Below, piece by piece: positions 20,241-32,200 of a DNA stretch of 64,000 bases. Origin of the DNA: Clytia hemisphaerica (Eukaryota > Cnidaria > Hydrozoa > Leptothecata > Clytiidae). The stretch covers positions 124,001 through 188,000 of the forward strand of contig CACVBU010000148.1 in NCBI GenBank assembly GCA_902728285.1, written 5' to 3'. The notes under the pieces were generated by a model. The model made no database searches, was not told the DNA's origin, and saw nothing but the letters and a program-made list of their open reading frames with translations. The stretch's first letter is position 1, and each line of letters opens with the position of its first letter. The translations under genes and the position numbers were made by a program.

Positions 20241-23200
20241 GTATGTATCTTTTACATATAGAATGATCGATCATAGTGGTAACACTAAATCCAAGCCTGT
20301 TAGGCAGTTGTATCAAATATTTTGTTTTGGGTTATCTAACCTTGTCTGTAAATCCTTCCCACTCAATAAATTTGATAACTTTTTTAATTGATAACTGATT
20401 AATAACCCATAGGTAATTGAACGTGACTGACCATTGATTGGTGTTTCATTAATTGGCGATGGATTATGAATTGATAATTTCAGAGTCCATTGATAAATAA
20501 TAATCAATAAATCCAGACGATGTCAATCGAACAAATCGAACATCGTATCGAATCAATTACACGCAATTGAACAATCGATTGTCAAACGCAATCAAATGGC
20601 AATCGTATATTACCCCAAATTTGTTGCTCAATTGCTTCGATTACGTTCAATTGGTTCGATTACGTTCAATTGTATTCGCCTATGTTCGATTACATTCAAT
20701 TGATTCAATTAAGTGTATTAGGTTTTATTTGCTTTCGTACGATACTTTAAAGTGCTCAGCTCAGGGTGTCTACGGGACTTTGAAAACCTTGAAAATGAAC
20801 CACCCAACCTTGAAAACTTTGAAAACTATAAATTTTCTGGGAAAAACCTTGAAAACCTTGAAAAATTGTTAAAAACCTTGAAAAGCTCCATCCAGTCATT
20901 CGAAAAGTAAGATTAAGTAAAAACCGCGTGCTGCGACAAACCTCTAACATAATTATAGAGAATTCCATATTTCCCTGTTTCTGTTGCAACGAATGCAACA
21001 TCCCAATTTTCAAATTGCTTCAGGGCATCTTGGAATACTGGCCGTTTATCAATAAAATTTCGAGGATTCCTTAATTTAAAAGAACTCTTTCGGCAATTGA
21101 TTTTTGTAAAAAACCAAATCAAAAACAAGGTGTTTTTTAGCCATTTGAAAGAGTCAACAATTTTCTCTCGTCAGGGCAAAGCATGATTGCGCCTCCTCGG
21201 TCACTGTAAACAATCAGTTTTGCTTCTAATTCTTTATTTCTACAGTTGGAAAACTACAGAGCTGGAGTATTTCTTTTTGTGGTATTGTTCTCCAGAGGGA
21301 GATAGGAATTTAAATGTGGAAGTAATTCCCTGAGCACCAAAAGCGAATAAATTTTATTTGCTGTCCTCTATTTTTCTTTCACCTACCACTCTGAAAAAAA
21401 AAATCCTGTAAAGAGCCATGTCAACTGAGTATCAAAAAACCTTGAAAAGACCAAAGTTTTTGCAAAAAACCTTGAAAAACCATTTAAAAATGACCAAAAA
21501 AACTTTGAAAACCTTGAAAATCCGTAGACACCCTGCAGCTGCCCACGCTAAAAAGCTCTAACGTGTGAGTGATCCAATTTATATTAATCCCAATCAACTC
21601 ATCGAACATAATCGTAATTAAACGAAATCGAAGGTAATTAACAATCAATCTAACCTTACTCAAATGCAATCGAATATTACCCAGGAATCGGCCGTTCGAT
21701 TGAAATTCGATTACGTTTGACAATCGAATCGCAACTATTCTATCACGATCGATTATGTTTGATTGGTTCGATTGCGATTTTTGTTCGAAGTTGTTCGATT
21801 GACATCGTCTGGATAAATCAATAGGCAATTAAGCCCGTCTTAAAATCCTGTTCATCACTTGTCATTCAATTATCAGTATCAAATGGATACCTAATCAATT
21901 GATTGGCTATCAGTTTATTCATCAAATAGTAAAAGTTATCAGCAGGCCATATTAATAAAATTTTCATAAATTGCAACTTAGCTCCCTATTCTAAATTCTT
22001 GTGGAGTCAGTGTAAAAAACTTTATGTTGGAAATCTCATCGACAGATTCTGGGTCTACAATGGTACAATTTTTATTCATAGTTCGGAAGGGGGTCACTAC
22101 CCCCCCTACCCTAGAGCTACCCCCCCCCCCTACCCTAGGTTCTTCCCCCTTTTAAAATTGTAAATAAGCAAATAATTGCATTGTAAATTAAACGTTACAT
22201 TAGACGTTGCATTGTAAATTAAAAATAAAACTTCTAATTTGGGAAAACACAAAAAAAACATACCACTGACATCTTACCCCCCCCCTTTCTAGATGAACCC
22301 CCCTTTCTGAAAACTTCCCCCTTTTTAGAAAAAATTCTCTTACCCCCCCCCCCCCCTTTCTGAGATTTTCTGAACATCGCTACCCGCGAACTATGTTATT
22401 TCTACTAAAGAAAATGGAGTAGATGTCAACACAAAAATCGAACACTTAGAGGAATTACAGTCAATTTTTCAAGGTTTTGATTTTAAAACAACTGTAACTT
22501 CTTAATTCGCTCGCTACGGCAGCACTCCCCTTTTTTTTTTGTCTTTCCTAGCGTGCTGTGATTACCCATCTTAGTCTGAACAGCAACTCGGGTTGTTTTG
22601 TTTTGATTTTTTTCGGTTCCGTTAGTTTTTTTCTCTTCTCTCTTTCTCCATTGAATTTCAAGATTGCAGAATTAATGCGGGTCGCACATGCATTCTGAAT
22701 TCAATTTTGACCTGGTGTTTGTGTTTATTTTCTTCGCGTTTTTGACTCCTTTGAAGACCAGTAAGTTTTTACATTATGCCTACAAAATTCCCTTGCTCAG
22801 TGTGCTCTAAATCAGTTAATGAAGGTAACCCTATTTTTTGTGATTCCTGTGATCTCTGGACTCACCTCAAATGCTCTGGTTTATCTCTTGCTGAATTCCA
22901 TTCTCTATCAAACAGTACTAAAAACTGGTACTGTCCTAAATGCCTTCTTGGCGCACTCCCTTTCAAACCCGAACTTCTATCTTCCCCCTCTTGTACCTTG
23001 AACCCTAAACTCATTAATATTGCTCGTAATCTCAACTTAATTTCTGATCACTGTCAAAATAATTGCCTTGACATCGACAATCTGACAGCGGCCAACTGTA
23101 AGTACTACAAAACCTCTGACTTTCAAAAACTCATTCGTGAAAACAGTCCCTTGTCTTTTTCTTCTATGCACCTGAATATTGCCTCTATTGTAATTTTACG

Positions 23201-26200
23201 TTACAATAGCTTCTTTTAATTGAAAACAAAGAAAAATTACACTGCAATGTTTTCTTTTTAAACAAAAGAAAAAAAGAAGGTTTGAATGTTTATATTATGA
23301 CGATTACCTCGGAATCGAATGTTTTGTCGTGCAATTAACGATTAATCACTCGTAACAAACAAGGAGAAAGTACCGTAATTTGCACGAGTTCTTCGGACTC
23401 GTGCAAAATTTTCTCCTTTGTTACTCGTGATTAATCGTTAATTGCACTCCAAACCATACGATTACTAGTACTAATCAAACTTTTAAGAGCCTTTTAATAG
23501 TTTGATTACAGTAATCCAACTACTTAACCCTACCTACTGAGAGGGGGGGCACTTTGTGTTGTTCTGTTAGAAAATTGGCTGGCATTTTTTAACTAATGAA
23601 GCTATGAAGCTGAAATTTTATGACTTTTCATCAACTTTTATGGGGAATGTTTTGAATAAAAATTTTTTTTCATTGGTCAATTATTTTAGTCCCAATGACA
23701 GGTTTGTCGGTGACCACTACCATCCCACAACAGCAGCGCAGGCTATTTTGCTCTTTTTTATGTGCTTACTCCAAGATACTATAACATGTTACCAGGTATA
23801 CTTTAATGGTCCATTTTATTTGTACTGCTTCTATTACATCTTAAAGTAGAATTAGCAGCAAAAAATAAATATAAATATGACAAAAAAAAGTATCACCGAC
23901 TTGAAAAAGTTGAAATGTTCTGATTTTACGCGGTTTTGATAATTCAAAAAATTTCTTCGGTTTTGGCGCGCTATAGTAGAACGTCACGACAAAATTATTG
24001 AATAAGATTTCAATTTCCATTTAGTACATTGTAAAAGCTTTCAAATAAAAGCAAAATGAAGGAGAATGTGTTTCTACATCTGTTTCAATAGCAATTTTAA
24101 GAAGCATAATTTTTTTTTAGTTTTTTGGGTGATTTTTGCCAATTGTTGATACAATTGATGACGTCATCAAAAATTGCATTAAATTTTCAAAAATTTTTTT
24201 TGATAAATTTCTTTGTTATAGGTTAAAGCATTGCTGTACCAAATTTCATGACAAAATAATGTTCCTAACCTAAGTTATCCACGGGGGGCACTATGTGCCC
24301 CCCCTTTCAGTTCTAAGGGACCCAAATAGCTCTCAGTAGGTAGGGTTAAGCAAACTTTGTATTTAATCAAACAGTAATTTGAGTTTAATTCTTCTCTAGG
24401 CCTTTGTGAGCTGGTGCAAAAAAGATTGGCGATCTAAGTTTTGATTGATCCTTTAAAAGGATAACATAATTGGCACCAAAATTTCTTTGCCTGAAAGAGA
24501 AAAATAAGGGCCATAAATAGTCAAAATAGTCAGAGCAGTGGTCTTATTCCCCCTATAGCAGAGTTAACAGAGTGAACCAGACTACATGTAACAAAGGTGT
24601 AAGCAATGATCGATTCAATCCATTTTGTCCTTGAAAAAGATAACATTATGCAAAAACTAACATTAACGTCTTTAGGCTTTGAGTGATTTCTACGTCATGG
24701 GCCTTCATTATGTTTTCATAAGCTTTATCTCCATTTTATCTCCCTTTAAATGGGATTAAATTTTTCGGAGTTGAGTGTCATTCGCGAAAATCCGCGAAAT
24801 TAAGTCCCATTGGAAATTTGGGAGGGCCTCGCCTGCAAAATTAAGTACCTGTAAAAATTTGAAATCTTTTTTCGTCCCGCAAATCAGACCATTCAAACCC
24901 TGTTTTGAATAAAATCTCTTCATTATTTTTCAAATTTTCGTACACTAACATATGAAAATTTTGAGAAGAAATTTTGCAAAATTCAAAGTCACTTTAGAAA
25001 AATTTGACTTAATCTTGATCTGTGAAATTACACCAAAAAAGTCAGGGAACTCTTCATCTGCAAATTTAAGTCCCCATGAAAGTTTATCCCATTGAAGCTT
25101 TTTTATTTTTGTTGGTATCAGGCTTTAAATTGTGTACAATGTAAGTAAAAATGGGAAAGTCGTTTAAACCCTTGTTTTACATAAAAACATTCTCCAAACC
25201 ATCATCACAAGAACAGATGCTCCATTTTCTGCACTTTTCTTCCCCCTCTGTCCAGCTCTGCCCGCTTTCTTTTTTCTAGACAGTATTCTAAAAACATCCC
25301 ACTTTATAACATTGTTAAAAACATTCCAATGTTCCATACTTTTGAACGTTTTGTTTTGTTTTGGCAGCACAGTGACTTCATTTTCTTGAAAAATATCAGA
25401 AAATATCAAACTTTCGATGAATTCAAAAGGATTTGCATGTTTCTGATGTTCATGCTGGGGCTGGGCTTAAAAAATTGTTGGTTTGCCCTACTTTAGATTT
25501 AGGTGGGTCGGTTGGTCGGAATTTTTTCTTATTTTGGCGATTTTTGAAATTTTCGTCCATGGGTTAACAGTTTGTTTACATTTAGGTTATTTTGAATAAA
25601 AAACAACTGCTAGCAGGGAATTTACGATTATTATGCTTGAGACAATCAAGATACAAGTTTTTATTTTTATTGTTGGAAGTTTTTGAAGGAAAAAAAATCT
25701 TCTTTAAAATGGAAATAAAATATTTTGGGTCAGCAGGTTTCGAGGTAGGGTCGGTCGGGTGATGGCAAACTAACAATTTTTATAAAGTCCAGCCTGGTTG
25801 ATGTGTGGTTTCTTGGCATTTCATGTATTTGCCATAATAATCTTATCTTACTACTCGTATTGGTATATTAATATTCTCTTTTTACAAATTTGAGATAAAA
25901 GTGGTGTGAAAGGGCATAAAACTGCATAGGTAGGCGACCCACATGAATGCTGCGAGTGTTCTTTTAGACAAACAAGGATAACAATTAGTTAGATTACCTT
26001 TCCAAGTACTTTTCTTGGTTTATTTTTACAAGTTTTTATGGGCACATAACAATTAATTTTCAATATTCTAGGATACTTAAGTTTTGATATTTAAAGAATT
26101 TACTTTTTTTTTGGACCTACCCCGGTGGAGGTTCTATAAATTAACCCATGTTCGTTCGTCTGTTACCAGCTTTTCTCAGGATTGGCTTATTAGTTTTTTC

Positions 26201-29200
26201 TGATTTTTTGCACAATGATGCAAAATGGCAATGCCAAAAATGTGACGGAGCCTGATTTTCGAAAAAAAATATATTTGAACAAATTTGGGCCAAAAACTGC
26301 CTAAAAATAGGGTTTTTTGAACTTTGTGTAAAATCCTGTCATTACTTTTTTCTGATTTTTGTACAAAGATGGAGGGCAAGATTCTCTAAAGAATGGCTGA
26401 AGTGGTTTTTCCTGCAAAATTCTTATTCGCCTTAAGGTATGTGTTCACCTTTCTTGACACATTCTCTTCAATTGATCATATCTTTAGAACAACAAATTTT
26501 TATATATCAAAAGTATATATTTTCTGAAAGCCAATAATATTCTCTTTCTAATGGTAAAAGTTTCAGCTGAATTTAAAAAACTGGGCAGGATATAATTAAA
26601 ATCTTAAGAATTTTAACCTTACTCTTAGGTTCCAAATAAACGGGGGGGGGGGTTCGAATAAACGGGGGGGTTGGAAAATTTTACAGATTTTAATAAACGG
26701 GGGGGACCTAATTGCCGGGGGGTTGGAAATTGTACTTCTGAAACCCAAAAATAAGGTAAAAATAGGCTAAAATCAGGCTATTTAGAGCAAAATAAGGGGC
26801 TTCTCTTTGACAGCTGAAAATATTTTTAAATAATAATGAACAGGGGGGTCCTAATAGCAGGGTGGCCACTAGTCCTGGAAAGTCCTTGAAAGTCCTGGAT
26901 TTTGTTTTAGTCCTGGAAAAGTGTCCTGGAAATTCAGAAAATTGATTAAAGTCCTGGAATATTTTTCCTTGTTAGTCCTGGAATTTAACCTTTCTCTATA
27001 AGCGATCACGCGTGAAAGAATTTGTATTCTGATCAGATATTTATTGCTTTTATTTTCTGTATTCTAATATCTGTGTTTGCAGAAGTCATAAATATTGTCA
27101 AAATCGTCATACATGATAGCATACTCTCGGGTACCAATGGACGAGGTTTGGAATTAAGCGGTTGGAAAAAATCTCAAAATCTAATCAGGGAGGTTGGAAT
27201 TAAAATGCCCTGGGTGGAAAACTTTGGAAAATCAGGCTAATACAGAAGAATTAGGGCAAAAGAGGGAACTATCAAAAACATTTTCCCAAAACTTAATTAG
27301 CAGGGGGTGGGGTGGAATAAGAATGTCATGGGTGGAAAATTTTTCAAAAAATTAATTAGTGAGGGATTCACTTATTAGGTACCCAAGAGTAGTTTGGATA
27401 AAAGCCAAAAGCATTATCGTCTAAAAACTGGTTCCTATGAGACACTTATAAAACACCAGCTTTATGAATGCACCCATTGAAGTTTTTCAGAATATCACGT
27501 CCTATCTTCGAAAATATTATCTTGTTGCGTTTCAAAGAGATAATCCTATGTTTCTGTTTCTAGAAAAGTGATATTTTCCAATTGTTGAGGAAAAAGATGA
27601 TGCACCACTAAAATTGTTTAAACTGGCTTTTTGGGGGGAGAAAGGGAAAGGGGCGCCAAAACTTTTTTGTTAAATCTTATTAAAAGTTGGACTTTGCGTG
27701 TCTCAAACTTCGCCCTGAAATCAATTTTGGTGAAATAATTTTTCAAATTTTTCATGCTCGCTTTGCTTGCAATAAGATTTTGGTAATTTTTTTGAAATCT
27801 AGTTTTGCAATTTTTTTGACAATCTAGCAGTTTTGAATGGTAATCTAACTGTGCGCCTCATGACCAATTAGCTGAATGCAATTTAAAACATAACCCAGTT
27901 TTTTTCGCTCGAAAAGTAATCCGTATTGGTTACTTTAAAAACAAAAATACAAGAGTAATGTACGGTTAACTCTCACTTTACAAAATCTTTGTCGCCTAAA
28001 AATATCCTCAACAAGTAAGACAATTTGTAAGATTCTTTTTAAAGCTATGTGATTGTCTATGCAAATCTTCTTTATTGGCCCAGCTAGCTTTAGCGTACTG
28101 GGCCTTTCATGAGCATTCAGCCCGGTGTCAGTGTGTAACAATATACTAGGCGATACGCGTTTTCAAGCACATGTCTCTTTAGAACATGATTGACAGAATA
28201 AAAAACAATTGCAATCGTCTTTATTGGTTAAAAACATAAAAGGAGAAAATACAATTAACTACTAAAACTATTAGAATATAACAGATGTAGTACGTTTTAT
28301 GAATAACAACGTGATTTACACAGAGTAACAAATCTTCTTCTCTTTAGGAATATGTTCTTTTAAAAAAGTTGTTTTTACATTTCTCTATCGTGTGAACAGT
28401 TCAGAGTTCAGTGAACAGTTCAGTTGTTCACGTGCTAGGAACAAAACACTTCTGTATATAAGATTAAATATTTTGATTTATTTCTCATTGTTGCTAATAA
28501 GAGATAGGTGAGTGGTTCAAGGCGTCTTTGGCTTGTACTAGCGACTTTAGGTTCAAATCCTCTCTGTTACTTAAGTCTTGTTCAGTTCATATTCTTATTC
28601 GCTGGGCCTTCATGCCCTCTGGGCTTCTTGTCTTCTTGGTTGAAATCAAATTGGCCCATTCTCTATTTCGTTGCTTTGGAGCAAGTTAGAAAAAGCTTTG
28701 CACCTCATTTTTACGTTAATATTTTTCACATACATAGCTCAGTTCCGAGAGAAAATGCTTTTCTTTTAGGATAAAAAGTCCTGGAAAAGTTTAAAAACAT
28801 CCTGGAAAAGTCCTTGAAAAGTCCTGGAATTTGACTTGTTTTTTTGAGTGGCCACCCTGTAATAGGGTCCGGGGGGGTTGGAAAATTTTCGAAAAATTAA
28901 CAAGCGGGGGGGCCGTTTATTTGGAACCTAAGAGTACTTACTTCAAAGAACTTAAAGTCACCCATAGCTTTTGAATTTTGAAAAAATAATTTCGATACTA
29001 TGTTCCCAATATATTGAACTAAAAAAGTGTCTTGAGATTTTTTTTGGGATTGACTTTAACTATGGCGCGCCAAAGCGGAAATAAATACTATCTTTTTAAA
29101 ACAATACTATCTTCGTTTAAAACAATACTATCTTCGTTTAAAACATACTATCTTTGTTGTAAACATACTATCTTCGTTTAAAACATACTATTTTTTGCTT

Positions 29201-32200
29201 AAAAAATACTATTTTCGTTTAAAACATAGTATCTTTAAAAAATAATACCATTTTTACTATCTTTCATACTATCTTTTTAAAACAATACTATCTTTGTTGT
29301 AAACATACTATCTTCGTTTAAAAAATACTATCTTTTAAAAAAATACTATCTTTTTTCGAATATAGGTTGCCTCGATTATTCAAATTTGTGTAATTTTCAT
29401 TTTGAGGGGCGTGTAATGGGCGTTGGTTTTTCGTGTTTATTTTATATGGCCTCATCCGCCCACATGCAGGACCAACATAACAATATGGCACTTGGTGTAG
29501 CTAAAATCTCATCGCTGTCTGAGGGCTGAATACTTCCTGTTCAACTAACTACTCCATTTAAAGCAGCTTTCAGGCATTTACACCATAATCAATAGAAGAA
29601 AAAAAGGACATGACCACATAACATTGAGATCAAAACCAAAACAGTGGTGTTTTCACCACATTTTGGACTTTCTGTTCCGCCATTTCCATATAAAGCATGT
29701 TGTTCTTTCCATCCAGCAAGCATGCATGGTCCCGCCGTCCCACCATGCGCGGGTCATGCATGCAAACTATAAAATGAGCGAGGCAAGACGTGCCAACCTC
29801 GTTTCCAGACTGTTTTCGAAAAGATAGTATGTTTTAAAAAAGATAGTATCGTTTTAAAATAGATAGTATTGTTTAAAAAAAGATAGTATCATTACAAAAG
29901 ATAGTATGTTTTTAAACGAAGATAGTATGTTTTAAACGAGAATAGTATTTTTTCAAACGGAAATAGTATTTTTTCAACGAAAATAGTATGTTTTAATCGA
30001 AAATAGTATTTTTTTAAAAAGATAGTATGTTTTAAACGAAGATAGTATTGTTTTAAAGAGATGGTATTTATTTCCGCTTTGGCGCGCCATATTTAACTCT
30101 GAAATCCTTAATTCTGTGAAAATATCGATAAAAAAGTAAATTTAAATGTGATTTTTTCAGTTAACTGTAAATTGAGGAAAAACAACTCGGTTAGAAATAA
30201 AATCCTAAGACACTTTTTAAGTTTGATCTTTTGGGAATCTCATTAAAAAAGAATAAAGTCGCTATCTAAATGCTATGGGTGACTTTAACTTCGTTAAAAG
30301 TAGTATGGTGTGGTAAAATTTCGTTTTTTTCTACATCAATTTGAAATTTTTAACGAGATGATTGCTGTTTATTTGAGTAATCAGTGAAATGTGTCAAAAA
30401 TATTACTATTCAATAGAGGTGAGAATAAACATCAGCTGAATTCTCTCTTTTGTCTTTGATGTTTCCGAAAGAGACAATTATTTGAGTAAATAATCCATCA
30501 TAAGACGAACTTTGTTTTGAAATTTAAATGGTTATAACTCTGCATCAAAAAAAGATTTTAAGATCGCGATTTTACCAAAATGAAATCCAGTAACTTCTCT
30601 TCCACTTTGACTGAAAAAATTTTTTTTGACAAAAAATCGGAAAAAAGGTGTACACATACCTTAAAAGACGGATTTTCGTATTTTGGGGAAATCCCCATAA
30701 CCAAATAAGAAAATATAGCTTTTCTCAATGTTGACTCATAATTTTTTCTGATTTTTTGCACAATGATGCAAAATGGCAATGCCCAAAATGTGACAGAGCC
30801 AGATTTTTAAGGAATTTTTTTTTGGGCAAATTTGAGCCAAAAACAGCTTCAAAGGTTTTTTGGGCCTGAATGGTTTAAATGATTTTCGTATTCGTATTCC
30901 TTTTACCATTTTACATTATTCAACACACAAGCTTTACTTTTCCATTTTGAATTTTTGTACAATTATTGTCACTTTCATTTGATTTTTATTCAGTATAGTT
31001 TGACTACCATTATGTTTACATTAGCATTTTAGTATTTCTAGTATTGTGGTACAGTTTCTGCTCGTGATAATAAAAGCAAAAAGTAAAAAAACTGGAGTTG
31101 GAAATGATAGTTCCAACAAAATTTTGCTAATTTTTGAATATCTGCATTTGTATTTATCTTGACTTTTCTGACTTTACAGGCAATTTAAGAAACGCGCTCC
31201 CAGAGCAATCAGGGAAATCAAAAAATTTGCTGAAAAGATGATGGGTACACCTGATGTCCGTATTGATACAAGTCTGAACAAGTATGTTTGGTCTCATGGT
31301 GTCAGGTAATAACTTATTGGTTTTAAAACAATCCTCTTCTCAGATCAGTGCAAATTTAAATATATTTTTTACTTGTGGTAAAGTATTGGAAGAAAAGACA
31401 TATTGCTCATGCATGGCCTAAAAAATCCAGTTTTGGCAATTATTTTATCAAAAATAAACTTCCCCATGATTTTCAGAAATGTACCTCGAAGAGCCAGAGT
31501 CAGATTAGCTCGCAGAAGGAATGAAGATGAGGATTCAACCAACAAATTGTACACACTTGTAACAGCCATCAAAGTTGATTCATTCAAAGGTAAATTTTTT
31601 CTTACAACAGGCAGTGACAAAAAATGCTGTACGGTTTAATGTCAAATTAGATAGTGGTTTTGACCTCGTTGAAAAGATCATCAGGAGAGGAATACACAGA
31701 GAATTCCCAAACAAAAAATACGGGGCTATTCAAAAGGTACGTTCGTCGCCGGGGGGGGGGGGGTCAGCAAAAAAAGCGAACGAAAACGAACGGGGGGAGG
31801 GGGTCAAGTCGATCTGTGTACGTTCGCTCTTGCGGGGGATGCTTGTCACAAGCGTGACTTTTAACTTAGTCTATGAAAAATCTTTTTCTATCGATCTCCT
31901 AATTACATTTTTTCTTTGAATCGATAACCGAAGATAATTGTTAATCCCCTAAACAATTGTGTATGTTATAATTGTTTAGCAATTATTAGATAATTAGAGA
32001 GCAAAAAGGTGGTGCGATAAGATTAAAGAATAACGCTAAAATCATATTCTTTGAACTTGCCTTGTCTAAATTCTCCAATTATCAATTTTTTATGTATTTG
32101 TGATTGTTGTAAGAATTTGGGCGAAATCGAAAAATCGGGGGGGGGGTAAAATTTTTGAGATAAAAACGAACGTACAAAGGGGGTGTACTTCAAAACGAAC

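Larger units (their letters stand above)
20366..21953. mobile_element. TGATAACTTTT-family inverted-repeat element, host of a nest
   Basis: The left arm (TTGATAACTTTTTTAATTG) and right arm (AGTAAAAGTTATCAGC) are inverted. Inner words are TTGATAA, ATTGATT and similar. The element at 57537-57900 has the same end type. The CCAGACG element at 20513-21812 lies inside it. End positions are approximate. Confidence 0.55.
26858..28859. mobile_element. hAT-like element (CAGGGTGGCCAC ends), 2.0 kb
   Basis: The ends CAGGGTGGCCACTAGTCC and GAGTGGCCACCCTG are inverted; TAATAG flanks both sides (26852-26857 and 28860-28865). Subterminal AGTCCTTGAAAGTCCTGG repeats occur in both arms. CAGGGTGGCC termini are typical of hAT. 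The interior has no transposase but holds a G-tract MITE and a tRNA-like head. Confidence 0.75.
26622..28934. mobile_element. TA-flanked G-tract MITE (CTCTTAGGTTCC ends), interrupted
   Basis: The left CTCTTAGGTTCCAAATAAAC and right ends are inverted copies with TA on both sides (26620-26621 and 28935-28936). G runs of 7-10 alternate with AATAAAC. An uninterrupted copy is at 60922-61232. The hAT-like element 26858-28859 is inserted in it with duplication of TAATAG. Confidence 0.75.
26431..30666. mobile_element. Foldback element (CTTAAGGTATGTGT ends) carrying four nested insertions
   Basis: The left CTTAAGGTATGTGTTCACC and right GGTGTACACATACCTTAA are inverted. Further in, AAAGTCACCCATAGC at ~28962 pairs with GCTATGGGTGACTTT at ~30268, and AAAAAGTGTCTT at ~29022 pairs with AAGACACTTTTT at ~30208. 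The original is thus a long palindrome, its left arm split by the insertion at 26622-28934 and its loop occupied by 29061-30091. Outer ends are approximate; no TSD was fixed. Confidence 0.6.

Noticed and set aside
20140..20391. 83-residue continuous frame starting at the RPL31 ATG
   Set aside because: It reads through the GTATGT donor at 20241 into intron; only the first 101 nt belong to RPL31.
28508..28774. 88-codon frame inside the hAT-like element
   Set aside because: It overlaps a tRNA-like head, has no recognised domain and begins in RNA-type sequence.
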